From contig CANUEZ040000203.1 in the NCBI GenBank assembly GCA_948099385.1, forward strand, positions 372,001-436,000: 64,000 nucleotides of DNA, written 5' to 3'. Below the pieces are notes generated by a model. The model was given only the letters and a program-made list of their open reading frames with translations, was not told the DNA's origin and did not search any database. A program made the position numbers and the translations under genes. Positions 46,108 through 58,835 of this stretch are shown here, in pieces. The DNA is from Fasciola hepatica (taxonomy: Eukaryota; Platyhelminthes; Trematoda; Plagiorchiida; Fasciolidae). Position 1 is the stretch's first letter. Every line of letters starts with the position of its first letter.

Positions 46108-49068
46108 TTGTGGTTTGGGTGTTCGACTAACTTTCGTTCACCCCAACCCTTGTTCGTGTCCCCGTGTGGGCTCTGTCCATGTGCAATGCTCATGATTCCC
46201 TTAGCGGATCAAACAGCTGTACAGTGCTTCGATAATTTTCAATGGTCAGTTCAGTGTTCTAGCTGCATGGAGAATCATATTATACAAATCTACTCTGCTA
46301 CTGCTCTATTGCATTGCATGAGCAATCTGTGTGGATTGTTCATAAGGGAATGCCTTGGTTTTACTTAGGCCCATAAATAGAGAAGTGATGGAACATAGGA
46401 TTGGATCGGTGTGCGAGAATTTGGTTGTTACCGTTCAACACGAAAGCGAAAGCCGAGGCCAATTTGGGGATTGTGCTATATCATGTATTGTATATGTTGA
46501 ACAAAGCGTTGAGACCCATATCGGATAGGCTTGTGGTTTGGGTGTTCGACTGACATTCGTTCAGCCCAACCCTTGTTCGTGTCTGCGAGTGGGCTCTGTC
46601 CGTGTGCAATGCTCATGATTTCCTTAGCGGATCAAACAGCAGTACAGTGCTTCCATCATTTTCAATGGTCAGTTCAGTGTTCAAGCTGCATGGAGAATCA
46701 TATTATACAAATCTACTCTGCTACTGCTCTATTGCATTGCATGAGCAATCTGTGTGGATTGTTCATAAGGGAATGCCTTGGTTTTACTTAGGCCCATAAA
46801 TAGAGAAGTGATGGAACATAGGATTGGATCGGTGTGCGAGAATTTGGTTGTTAGCGTTCAAAGCGAAAGCGAAAGCCGTAGCCAATTTGGGGATTGTGCT
46901 ATATCATGTAGTGCATATGTTGAACACAGCGTTGAGACCCATATCGGATAGCCTTGTGGTTTGGGTGTTCGACTGACAATCGTTCACCCCAACCCTTGTT
47001 CGTGTCTGCGAGTGGGCTCTGTCCATGTGCAATGCTCATGATTCCGTTAGCGGATCAAACAGCTGTATAGTGCTTCCATCATTTTCAATTGTCAGTTCAG
47101 TGTTCAAGCTGCATGGAGAATCATATTATACAAATCTACTCTGCTACTGCTCTATTGCATTGCATGAGCAATCTGTGTGGATTGTTCGTAAGGGAATGCC
47201 TTGGTTTTACTTAGGCCCATAAATAGAGAAGTGATGGAACATAGGATTGGATCGGTGTGCGAGAATTTGGTTGTTACCGTTCAAAGCGAAAGCGAAAGCC
47301 GAAGCCAATTTGGGGATTGTGCTATATCATGTATTGTATATGTTGAACAAAGCGTTGAGACCCATATCGGATAGCCTTGTGGTTTGGGTGTTCGACTGAC
47401 ATTCGTTCACCTCAACCCTTGTTCGTGTCCCCGTATGGGCTCTGTCCATGTGCAATGCTCATGATTTCCTTAGCGGATCAAACAGCTGTACAGTGCTTCC
47501 ATAATTTTGAATGGTCAGTTCAGTGTTCAAGCTGCATGGAGAATCATATTATACAAATCTACTCTGCTACTGCTCTATTGCATTGCATGAGCAATCTGTG
47601 TGGATTGTTCATAAGGGAATGCCTTGGTTTTACTTAGGCCCATAAATAGAGAAGTGATGGAACATAGGATTGGATCGGTGTGCGAGAATTTGGTTGTTAC
47701 CGTTCAAAGCGAAAGCGAAAGCCGTAGCCAATTTGGGGATTGTGATACATCATGTAGTGCATATGTTGAACAAAGCGTTGAGACCCATATCGGATAGCCT
47801 TGTGGTTTGGGTGTTCGACTGACAATCGTTCACCCCAACCATTGTTCGTGTCCCCGTGTGGGCTCTGTCCATGTGCAATGCTCATGATTCCCTTAGCGGA
47901 TCAAACAGCTTTACAGTGCTTCCATAAATTTCAATGGTCAGTTCAGTGTTCAAGCTGCATGGAGAATCATATTATACAAATCTACTCTGCTACTGCTCTA
48001 TTGCATTGTATGAGCAATCTGTGTGGATTGTTCATAAGGGGATGCCTTGGTTTTACTTAGGCCCGTAAATAGAGAAGTGATGGAACATAGGATTGGATCG
48101 GTGTGCGAGAATTTGGTTGTTACTGTTCAAAGCGAAAGCGAAAGCCGAAGCCAATTTGGGGATTGTGCTATATCATGTAGTGTATATGTTGAACAAAACG
48201 TTGAGACCCATATCGGATAGCCTTGTGGTTTGGGTGTTCGACTAACTTTCGTTCAGCCCCACCCTTGTTCGTGTCTGCGAGTGGGCTCTGTCCGTGTGCA
48301 ATGCTCATGATTTCCTTAGCGGATCAAACAGCTGTACAGTGGTTCCATCATTTTCAATGGTCAGTTCAGTGTTCAAGCTGCATGGAGAATCATATTATAC
48401 AAATCTACTCTGCTACTGCTCTATTGCATTGTATGAGCAATCTGTGTGGATTGTTCATAAGGGAATGCCTTGGTTTTACTTAGGCCCATAAATAGAGAAG
48501 TGATGGAACATAGGATTGGATCGGTGTGCGAGAATTTGGTTGTTACCGTTCCAAGCGAAAGCGAAAGCCGAAGCCAATTTGGGGATTGTGCTATATCATG
48601 TATTGTATATGTTGAACAAAGCGTTGAGACCCATATCGGATAGCCTTGTGGTTTGGGTGTTCGACTAACTTTCGTTCAGCCCAACCCTTGTTCGTGTCTG
48701 CGAGTGGGCTCTGTCCGTGTGCAATGCTCATGATTTCCTTAGCGGATCAAACAGCTGTACAGTGCTTCGATAATTTTCAATGGTCAGTTCAGTGTTCTAG
48801 CTGCATGGAGAATCATATTATACAAATCTACTCTGCTACTGCTCTATTGCATTGTATGAGCAATCTGTGTGGATTGTTCATAAGGGAATGCCTTGGTTTT
48901 ACTTAGGCCCATAAATAGAGAAGTGATGGAACATAGGATTGGATCGGTGTGCGAGAATTTGGTTGTTACCGTTCAAAGCGAAAGCGAAAGCCGAAGGAAA
49001 TTTGGGGATTGTGCTATATCATGTATTGTATATGTTGAACAAAGCGTTGAGACCGATATCGGATAGCC
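46108..49068. repeat. 7-monomer higher-order repeat (2,961 bp), unit 2 of 3
   Basis: Monomers are 46108, 46531, 46954, 47377, 47800, 48223 and 48646. The first is a chimera: its front (GACTAACTTTCG) and the spacer before it match 48646, while the rest matches 43570 and 49069. The seventh monomer, 48646, has CAGCCC, TCTGCGAGTG, CGATAATTTTC and GTTCTAGCTG, and ends in GCCGAAGGAAATTTGG then GAGACCGATATCGG. Apart from the first monomer, this unit and unit 3 look almost identical. Confidence 0.92.
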
Positions 49069-52029
49069 TTGTGGTTTGGGTGTTCGACTGACATTCGTTC
49101 ACCCCAACCCTTGTTCGTGTCCCCGTGTGGGCTCTGTCCATGTGCAATGCTCATGATTCCCTTAGCGGATCAAACAGCTGTACAGTGCTTCGATAATTTT
49201 CAATGGTCAGTTCAGTGTTCTAGCTGCATGGAGAATCATATTATACAAATCTACTCTGCTACTGCTCTATTGCATTGCATGAGCAATCTGTGTGGATTGT
49301 TCATAAGGGAATGCCTTGGTTTTACTTAGGCCCATAAATAGAGAAGTGATGGAACATAGGATTGGATCGGTGTGCGAGAATTTGGTTGTTACCGTTCAAC
49401 ACGAAAGCGAAAGCCGAGGCCAATTTGGGGATTGTGCTATATCATGTATTGTATATGTTGAACAAAGCGTTGAGACCCATATCGGATAGGCTTGTGGTTT
49501 GGGTGTTCGACTGACATTCGTTCAGCCCAACCCTTGTTCGTGTCTGCGAGTGGGCTCTGTCCGTGTGCAATGCTCATGATTTCCTTAGCGGATCAAACAG
49601 CAGTACAGTGCTTCCATCATTTTCAATGGTCAGTTCAGTGTTCAAGCTGCATGGAGAATCATATTATACAAATCTACTCTGCTACTGCTCTATTGCATTG
49701 CATGAGCAATCTGTGTGGATTGTTCATAAGGGAATGCCTTGGTTTTACTTAGGCCCATAAATAGAGAAGTGATGGAACATAGGATTGGATCGGTGTGCGA
49801 GAATTTGGTTGTTAGCGTTCAAAGCGAAAGCGAAAGCCGTAGCCAATTTGGGGATTGTGCTATATCATGTAGTGCATATGTTGAACACAGCGTTGAGACC
49901 CATATCGGATAGCCTTGTGGTTTGGGTGTTCGACTGACAATCGTTCACCCCAACCCTTGTTCGTGTCTGCGAGTGGGCTCTGTCCATGTGCAATGCTCAT
50001 GATTCCGTTAGCGGATCAAACAGCTGTATAGTGCTTCCATCATTTTCAATTGTCAGTTCAGTGTTCAAGCTGCATGGAGAATCATATTATACAAATCTAC
50101 TCTGCTACTGCTCTATTGCATTGCATGAGCAATCTGTGTGGATTGTTCGTAAGGGAATGCCTTGGTTTTACTTAGGCCCATAAATAGAGAAGTGATGGAA
50201 CATAGGATTGGATCGGTGTGCGAGAATTTGGTTGTTACCGTTCAAAGCGAAAGCGAAAGCCGAAGCCAATTTGGGGATTGTGCTATATCATGTATTGTAT
50301 ATGTTGAACAAAGCGTTGAGACCCATATCGGATAGCCTTGTGGTTTGGGTGTTCGACTGACATTCGTTCACCTCAACCCTTGTTCGTGTCCCCGTGTGGG
50401 CTCTGTCCATGTGCAATGCTCATGATTTCCTTAGCGGATCAAACAGCTGTACAGTGCTTCCATAATTTTGAATGGTCAGTTCAGTGTTCAAGCTGCATGG
50501 AGAATCATATTATACAAATCTACTCTGCTACTGCTCTATTGCATTGCATGAGCAATCTGTGTGGATTGTTCATAAGGGAATGCCTTGGTTTTACTTAGGC
50601 CCATAAATAGAGAAGTGATGGAACATAGGATTGGATCGGTGTGCGAGAATTTGGTTGTTACCGTTCAAAGCGAAAGCGAAAGCCGTAGCCAATTTGGGGA
50701 TTGTGATACATCATGTAGTGCATATGTTGAACAAAGCGTTGAGACCCATATCGGATAGCCTTGTGGTTTGGGTGTTCGACTGACAATCGTTCACCCCAAC
50801 CATTGTTCGTGTCCCCGTGTGGGCTCTGTCCATGTGCAATGCTCATGATTCCCTTAGCGGATCAAACAGCTTTACAGTGCTTCCATAAATTTCAATGGTC
50901 AGTTCAGTGTTCAAGCTGCATGGAGAATCATATTATACAAATCTACTCTGCTACTGCTCTATTGCATTGTATGAGCAATCTGTGTGGATTGTTCATAAGG
51001 GGATGCCTTGGTTTTACTTAGGCCCGTAAATAGAGAAGTGATGGAACATAGGATTGGATCGGTGTGCGAGAATTTGGTTGTTACTGTTCAAAGCGAAAGC
51101 GAAAGCCGAAGCCAATTTGGGGATTGTGCTATATCATGTAGTGTATATGTTGAACAAAACGTTGAGACCCATATCGGATAGCCTTGTGGTTTGGGTGTTC
51201 GACTAACTTTCGTTCAGCCCCACCCTTGTTCGTGTCTGCGAGTGGGCTCTGTCCGTGTGCAATGCTCATGATTTCCTTAGCGGATCAAACAGCTGTACAG
51301 TGGTTCCATCATTTTCAATGGTCAGTTCAGTGTTCAAGCTGCATGGAGAATCATATTATACAAATCTACTCTGCTACTGCTCTATTGCATTGTATGAGCA
51401 ATCTGTGTGGATTGTTCATAAGGGAATGCCTTGGTTTTACTTAGGCCCATAAATAGAGAAGTGATGGAACATAGGATTGGATCGGTGTGCGAGAATTTGG
51501 TTGTTACCGTTCCAAGCGAAAGCGAAAGCCGAAGCCAATTTGGGGATTGTGCTATATCATGTATTGTATATGTTGAACAAAGCGTTGAGACCCATATCGG
51601 ATAGCCTTGTGGTTTGGGTGTTCGACTAACTTTCGTTCAGCCCAACCCTTGTTCGTGTCTGCGAGTGGGCTCTGTCCGTGTGCAATGCTCATGATTTCCT
51701 TAGCGGATCAAACAGCTGTACAGTGCTTCGATAATTTTCAATGGTCAGTTCAGTGTTCTAGCTGCATGGAGAATCATATTATACAAATCTACTCTGCTAC
51801 TGCTCTATTGCATTGTATGAGCAATCTGTGTGGATTGTTCATAAGGGAATGCCTTGGTTTTACTTAGGCCCATAAATAGAGAAGTGATGGAACATAGGAT
51901 TGGATCGGTGTGCGAGAATTTGGTTGTTACCGTTCAAAGCGAAAGCGAAAGCCGAAGGAAATTTGGGGATTGTGCTATATCATGTATTGTATATGTTGAA
52001 CAAATCGTTGAGACCGATATCGGATAGCC
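49069..52029. repeat. 7-monomer higher-order repeat (2,961 bp), unit 3 of 3
   Basis: Monomers are 49069, 49492, 49915, 50338, 50761, 51184 and 51607. Differences from unit 2 that I noticed are TCCCCGTGTGG at 50,387 against TCCCCGTATGG at 47,427 and 44,889, AACAAATCG at 52,000 against AACAAAGCG at 49,039, and the first monomer as described for unit 2. The order is broken after 51607: monomer 52030 has TTTTTCAATAG and does not restart the unit. Confidence 0.92.
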
Positions 52030-54703
52030 TTGTGGTTTGGGTGTTCGACTGACATTCGTTCACCCCAACCCTTGTTCGTGTCCCCGTGTGGGCTCTGTCC
52101 ATGTGCAATGCTCATGATTTCCTTAGCGGATCAAACAGCTGTACAGTGCTTCCATCATTTTTCAATAGTCAGTTCAGTGTTCAAGCTGCATGGAGAATCA
52201 TATTATACAAATCTACTCTGCTACTGCTCTATTGCATTGCATGAGCAATCTGTGTGGATTGTTCATAAGGGAATGCCTTGGTTTTACTTAGGCCCATAAA
52301 TAGAGAAGTGATGGAACATAGGATTGGATCGGTGTGCGAGAATTTGGTTGTTACCGTTCAAAGCGAAAGCGAAAGCCGAAGCCAATTTGGGGATTGTGCT
52401 ATATCATGTATTGTATATGTTGAACAAAGCGTTGAGACCCATATCGGATAGCCTCTGGTTTGGGTGTTCGACTGACATTCGTTCACCCCAACCCTTGTTC
52501 GTGTCTCCGAGTGGGCTCTGTCCATGTGCAATGCTCATGATTTCCTTAGCGGATCAAACAGCTGTACAGTACTTCCATAATTTTTCAATAGTCAGTTCAG
52601 TGTTCAAGCTGCATGGAGAATCATATTATACAAATCTACTCTGCTACTGCTCTATTGCATTGTATGAGCAATCTGTGTGGATTGTTCATAAGGGAATGCC
52701 TTGGTTTTACTTAGGCCCATAAATAGAGAAGTGATGGAACATAGGATTGGATCGGTGTGCGAGAATTTGGTTGTTACCGTTCAAAGCGAAAGCGAAAGCC
52801 GAAGCCAATTTGGGGATTGTGCTATATCATGTATTGTATATGTTGAACGAAGCGTTGAGACCCATATTGGATAGCCTTGTGGTTTGGGTGTTCGACTAAC
52901 TTTCGTTCACCCCAACCATTGTTCGTGTCCCCGTGTGGGCTCTGTCCATGTGCAATGCTCATGATTCCCTTAGCGGATCAAACAGCTGTATAGTGCTTCC
53001 ATCATTTTCAATGGTCAGTTCAGTGTTCAAGCTGCATGGAGAATCATATTATACAAATCTACTCTGCTACTGCTCTATTGCATTGTATGAGCAATCTGTG
53101 TGGATTGTTCATAAGGGAATGCCTTGGTTTTACTAAGGCCCATAAATAGAGAAGTGGTGGAACATAGGATTGGATCGGTGTGCGAGAATTTGGTTGTTAC
53201 CGTTCAAAGCGAAAGCGAAAGCGAAAGCCGAAGCCAATTTGGGGATTGTGCTATATCATGTATTGTATATGTTGAACAAAGCGTTGAGACCCATATCGGA
53301 TAGCCTTGTGGTTTGGGTGTTCGACTAAATTTCGTTCAGCCCAACCCTTGTTCGTGTCCCCGTGTGGGCTCTGTCCATGTGCAATGCTCATGATTCCCTT
53401 AGCGGATCAAACAGCTGTATAGTGCTTCCATCATTTTCAATGGTCAGTTCAGTGTTCAAGCTGCATGGAGAATCATATTATACAAATCTACTCTGCTACT
53501 GCTCTATTGCATTGTATGAGCAATCTGTGTGGATTGTTCATAAGGGAATGCCTTGGTTTTACTTAGGCCCATAAATAGAGAAGTGATGGAACATAGGATT
53601 GGATCGGTGTGCGAGAATTTGGTTGTTAGCGTTCAAAGCGAAAGCGAAAGCCGTAGCCAATTTGGGGATTGTGCTATATCATGTAGTGCATATGTTGAAC
53701 ACAGCGTTGAGACCCATATCGGATTGCCTTGTGGTTTGGGTGTTCGACTGACATTCGTTCACCCCAACCCTTGTTCGTGTCCCCGTGTGGGCTCTGTCCA
53801 TGTGCAATGCTCATGATTTCCTTAGCGGATCAAACAGCTGTATAGTGCTTCCATCATTTTCAATGGTCAGTTCAGTGTTCAAGCTGCATGGAGAATCATA
53901 TTATACAAATCTACTCTGCTACTGCTCTATTGCATTGTATGAGCAATCTGTGTGGATTGTTCATAAGGGAATGCCTTGGTTTTACTTAGGCCCATAAATA
54001 GAGAAGTGATGGAACATAGGATTGGATCGGTGTGCGAGATTTTGGTTGTTAGCGTTCAAAGCGAAAGCGAAAGCCGAAGCCAATTTGGGGATTGTGCTAT
54101 ATCATGTATTGTATATGTTGAGAAGAAGATTTGAGACATTTATCTGAGAGCCCAGTTCTTTGGGTGTTCGACTGACATTCGTTCACCCCAACCCTTGTTC
54201 GTGTCCCCGTGTGGGCTCTGTCCATGTGCAATGCTCATGATTCCTTTAGCGGATCAAACAGCTTTAGAGTGTTTCAATCAATCTCACTGGTCAGTTCAGT
54301 GTTCAAGCTGCATGGAGAATCATATTATACAAATCTACTCTGCTACTGCTCTATTGCATTGTATGAGCAATCTGTGTGGATTGTTCATAAGGGAATGCCT
54401 TGGTTTTACTTAGGCCCATAAATAGAGAATTGATGGAACATAGGATTGGATCGGTGTGCGAGAATTTGGTTGTAACCGTTCAAAGCGAAAGCGAAAGCGA
54501 AAGCCGAAGCCAATTTGGGGATTGTGCTATATCATGTATTGTATATGTTGAACAAAGCGTTGAGACCCATATCGGATAGCCTTGTGGTTTGGGTGTTCGA
54601 CTAACTTTCGTTCACCCCAACCCTTGTTCGTGTCCCCGTGTGGGCTCTGTCCATGTGCAATGCTCATGATTCCTTTAGCGGATCAAACAGCTGTATAGTG
54701 CTT
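52030..54703. repeat. Transitional satellite stretch, mixed monomer types
   Basis: Monomer starts are 52030, 52453, 52876, 53305, 53728, 54152 and 54581 (start of the last). Types alternate: TTTTTCAATAG in 52030 and 52453, CTGTATAG in 52876, 53305 and 53728, and CAATCAATCTCACTGG with TTTAGAGTG in 54152. The junction before 52453 is CCTCTGG, otherwise seen only at 807 and 3779. Two 429-bp monomers reappear here after an absence since 10.6 kb. Private forms are GACTAAATTTCG (53,325) and CATATTGGATAG (52,863). Confidence 0.85.
54122..54160. other. Divergent monomer junction, copy 3
   Basis: The same patch with GAGAAGAAGATTTGAGAC in place of GATAAAAAGATTTGAGAC, preceded by GTTAGCGTTC (about 54,048) but with the usual AACATAGG. 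It precedes the old-type monomer 54152 with CAATCAATCTCACTGG. This copy is slightly different from the other two and may be the older. Confidence 0.9.
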
Positions 54704-55978
54704 CCATAATTTTCAATGGTCAGTTCAGTGTTCAAGCTGCATGGAGAATCATATTATACAAATCTACTCTGCTACTGCTCTATTGCATTGTATGAGCAAT
54801 CTGTGTGGATTGTTCATAAGGGAATGCCTGGGTTTTACTTAGGCCCATAAATAGAGAAGTGGTGGAACATAGGATTGGATCGGTGTGCGAGAATTTGGTT
54901 GTTACCGTTCAAAGCGAAAGCGAAAGCGAAAGCCGAAGCCGATTTGGGGATTGTGCTATATCATGTATTGTATATGTTGAACAAAGCGTTGAGACCCATA
55001 TCGGATAGCCTTGTGGTTTGGGTGTTCGACTGACATTCGTTCAGCCCAACCCTTGTTCGTGTCTGCGAGTGGGCTCTGTCCGTGTGCAATGCTCATGATT
55101 TCCTTAGCGGATCAAACAGCTGTACAGTGCTTTGATAATTTTCAATGGTCAGTTCAGTTTTCAAGCTGCATGGAGAATCATATTATACAAATCTACTCTG
55201 CTACTGCTCTATTGCATTGTATGAGCAATCTGTGTGGATTGTTCATAAGGGAATGCCTTGGTTTTACTTAGGCCCATAAATAGAGAAGTGATGGAACATA
55301 GGATTGGATCGGTGTGCGAGAATTTGGTTGTTACCGTTCAAAGCGAAAGCGAAAGCCGAAGCCAATTTGGGGATTGTGCTATATCATGTATTGTATTTGT
55401 TGAACAAAGCGTTGAGACCCATATCGGATAGCCTTGTGCTTTGGGTGTTCGACTAACTTTCGTTCATCCCAACCCTTGTTCGTGTCTCCGAGTGGGCTCT
55501 GTCCGTGTGCAATGCTCATGATTTCCTTAGCGGATCAAACAGCTGTACAGTGCTTCCATAATTTTCAATGGTCAGTTCAGTGTTCAAGCTGCATGGAGAA
55601 TCATATTATACAAATCTACTCTGCTACTGCTCTATTGCATTGCATGAGCAATCTGTGTGGATTGTTCATAAGGGAATGCCTTGGTTTTACTTAGGCCCAT
55701 AAATAGAGAAGTGATGGAACATAGGATTGGATCGGTGTGCGAGAATTTGGTTGTTACCGTTCAAAGCGAAAGCGAAAGCCGAAGCCAATTTGGGGATTGT
55801 GCTATATCATGTATTGTATATGTTGAACAAAGCGTTGAGACCCATATCGGATAGCCTTGTGGTTTGGGTGTTCGACTGACAATCGTTCACCCCAACCCTT
55901 GTTCGTGTCCCCGTGTGGGCTCTGTCCATGTGCAATGCTCATGATCCCCTTAGCGGATCAAACAGCTGTATAGTGCTT
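54704..55978. repeat. Trimer higher-order repeat, copy 1 (1,275 bp)
   Basis: The unit recurs 1,275 bp downstream (423 + 423 + 429). Markers are GCCTGGGTTTTAC (54,827), GAAGCCGATTTGG (54,932), CAGTTTTCAAGC (55,155), TTGTATTTGTTG (55,390), CCTTGTGCTTTGGG (55,432) and CATGATCCCC (55,941). The contained monomer starts are 55011, 55434 and 55857. Confidence 0.88.
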
Positions 55979-57253
55979 CCATCATTTTCAATGGTCAGTT
56001 CAGTGTTCAAGCTGCATGGAGAATCATATTATACAAATCTACTCTGCTACTGCTCTATTGCATTGTATGAGCAATCTGTGTGGATTGTTCATAAGGGAAT
56101 GCCTGGGTTTTACTTAGGCCCATAAATAGAGAAGTGGTGGAACATAGGATTGGATCGGTGTGCGAGAATTTGGTTGTTACCGTTCAAAGCGAAAGCGAAA
56201 GCGAAAGCCGAAGCCGATTTGGGGATTGTGCTATATCATGTATTGTATATGTTGAACAAAGCGTTGAGACCCATATCGGATAGCCTTGTGGTTTGGGTGT
56301 TCGACTGACATTCGTTCAGCCCAACCCTTGTTCGTGTCTGCGAGTGGGCTCTGTCCGTGTGCAATGCTCATGATTTCCTTAGCGGATCAAACAGCTGTAC
56401 AGTGCTTTGATAATTTTCAATGGTCAGTTCAGTTTTCAAGCTGCATGGAGAATCATATTATACAAATCTACTCTGCTACTGCTCTATTGCATTGTATGAG
56501 CAATCTGTGTGGATTGTTCATAAGGGAATGCCTTGGTTTTACTTAGGCCCATAAATAGAGAAGTGATGGAACATAGGATTGGATCGGTGTGCGAGAATTT
56601 GGTTGTTACCGTTCAAAGCGAAAGCGAAAGCCGAAGCCAATTTGGGGATTGTGCTATATCATGTATTGTATTTGTTGAACAAAGCGTTGAGACCCATATC
56701 GGATAGCCTTGTGCTTTGGGTGTTCGACTAACTTTCGTTCATCCCAACCCTTGTTCGTGTCTCCGAGTGGGCTCTGTCCGTGTGCAATGCTCATGATTTC
56801 CTTAGCGGATCAAACAGCTGTACAGTGCTTCCATAATTTTCAATGGTCAGTTCAGTGTTCAAGCTGCATGGAGAATCATATTATACAAATCTACTCTGCT
56901 ACTGCTCTATTGCATTGCATGAGCAATCTGTGTGGATTGTTCATAAGGGAATGCCTTGGTTTTACTTAGGCCCATAAATAGAGAAGTGATGGAACATAGG
57001 ATTGGATCGGTGTGCGAGAATTTGGTTGTTACCGTTCAAAGCGAAAGCGAAAGCCGAAGCCAATTTGGGGATTGTGCTATATCATGTATTGTATATGTTG
57101 AACAAAGCGTTGAGACCCATATCGGATAGCCTTGTGGTTTGGGTGTTCGACTGACAATCGTTCACCCCAACCCTTGTTCGTGTCCCCGTGTGGGCTCTGT
57201 CCATGTGCAATGCTCATGATCCCCTTAGCGGATCAAACAGCTGTATAGTGCTT
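55979..57253. repeat. Trimer higher-order repeat, copy 2 (1,275 bp)
   Basis: Monomers 56286, 56709 and 57132 repeat 55011, 55434 and 55857 with all listed markers. The unit ends inside monomer 57132, where GCCTTGGTTTTAC replaces GCCTGGGTTTTAC and ATTATTCAAATC appears. Confidence 0.88.
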
Positions 57254-57983
57254 CCATCATTTTCAATGGTCAGTTCAGTGTTCAAGCTGCATGGAGAATC
57301 ATATTATTCAAATCTACTCTGCTACTGCTCTATTGCATTGTATGAGCAATCTGTGTGGATTGTTCATAAGGGAATGCCTTGGTTTTACTTAGGCCCATAA
57401 ATAGAGAAGTGGTGGAACATAGGATTGGATCGGTGTGCGAGAATTTGGTTGTTACCGTTCAAAGCGAAAGCGAAAGCGAAAGCCGAAGCCAATTTGGGGA
57501 TTGTGCTATATCATGTATTGTATATGTTGAACAAAGCGTTGAGACCCATATCGAATAGGCTTGTGGTTTGGGTGTTCGACTGACATTCGTTCAGCCCAAC
57601 CCTTGTTCGTGTCTGCGAGTGGGCTCTGTCCGTGTGCAATGCTCATGATTTCCTTAGCGGATCAAACAGCAGTACAGTGCTTCCATCATTTTCAATGGTC
57701 AGTTCAGTGTTCAAGCTGCATGGAGAATCATATTATACAAATCTACTCTGCTACTGCTCTATTGCATTGCATGAGCAATCTGTGTGGATTGTTCATAAGG
57801 GAATGCCTTGGTTTTACTTAGGCCCATAAATAGAGAAGTGATGGAACATAGGATTGGATCGGTGTGCGAGAATTTGGTTGTTACCGTTCAAAGCGAAAGC
57901 GAAAGCCGAAGCCAATTTGGGGATTGTGCTATATCATGTATTGTATATGTTGAACAAAGCGTTGAGACCCATATCGGATAGCC
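57132..57983. repeat. Dimer higher-order repeat, copy 1 (852 bp)
   Basis: Monomers 57132 (429 bp) and 57561 (423 bp) repeat at an offset of 852 bp. The first is the third member of the local trimer (CATGATCCCC, ATTATTCAAATC). The second is of the 43993/46531/49492 type (TAGGCTTGTGG, CAGCCC, GTCCGTGTG, CAGTACAG, TTGCATGAGC). The dimer therefore joins monomers from two different higher-order families. Confidence 0.9.
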
Positions 57984-58835
57984 TTGTGGTTTGGGTGTTC
58001 GACTGACAATCGTTCACCCCAACCCTTGTTCGTGTCCCCGTGTGGGCTCTGTCCATGTGCAATGCTCATGATCCCCTTAGCGGATCAAACAGCTGTATAG
58101 TGCTTCCATCATTTTCAATGGTCAGTTCAGTGTTCAAGCTGCATGGAGAATCATATTATTCAAATCTACTCTGCTACTGCTCTATTGCATTGTATGAGCA
58201 ATCTGTGTGGATTGTTCATAAGGGAATGCCTTGGTTTTACTTAGGCCCATAAATAGAGAAGTGGTGGAACATAGGATTGGATCGGTGTGCGAGAATTTGG
58301 TTGTTACCGTTCAAAGCGAAAGCGAAAGCGAAAGCCGAAGCCAATTTGGGGATTGTGCTATATCATGTATTGTATATGTTGAACAAAGCGTTGAGACCCA
58401 TATCGGATAGGCTTGTGGTTTGGGTGTTCGACTGACATTCGTTCAGCCCAACCCTTGTTCGTGTCTGCGAGTGGGCTCTGTCCGTGTGCAATGCTCATGA
58501 TTTCCTTAGCGGATCAAACAGCAGTACAGTGCTTCCATCATTTTCAATGGTCAGTTCAGTGTTCAAGCTGCATGGAGAATCATATTATACAAATCTACTC
58601 TGCTACTGCTCTATTGCATTGCATGAGCAATCTGTGTGGATTGTTCATAAGGGAATGCCTTGGTTTTACTTAGGCCCATAAACAGGGAAGTGATGGAACA
58701 TAGGATTGGATCGGTGTGCGAGAATTTGGTTGTTACCGTTCAAAGCGAAAGCGAAAGCCGAAGCCAATTTGGGGATTGTGCTATGTCATGTATTGTATAT
58801 GTTGAACAAAGCGTTGAGACCCATATCGGATAGCC
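57984..58835. repeat. Dimer higher-order repeat, copy 2 (852 bp)
   Basis: Monomers 57984 and 58413 repeat 57132 and 57561. Differences are ATCGGATAGG at 58,392 against ATCGAATAGG at 57,552, AAACAGGGAAG at 58,680 against AAATAGAGAAG, and GCTATGTCATG near 58,782. The last is shared with about 59,629. Confidence 0.9.

Noticed and set aside
10039..50846. Minus-strand open frames of 62 codons at 10039-10227, 45159-45347, 47697-47885 and 50658-50846
   Set aside because: These appear only where a single substitution removes a stop in the monomer; three of the four are the same HOR position copied.
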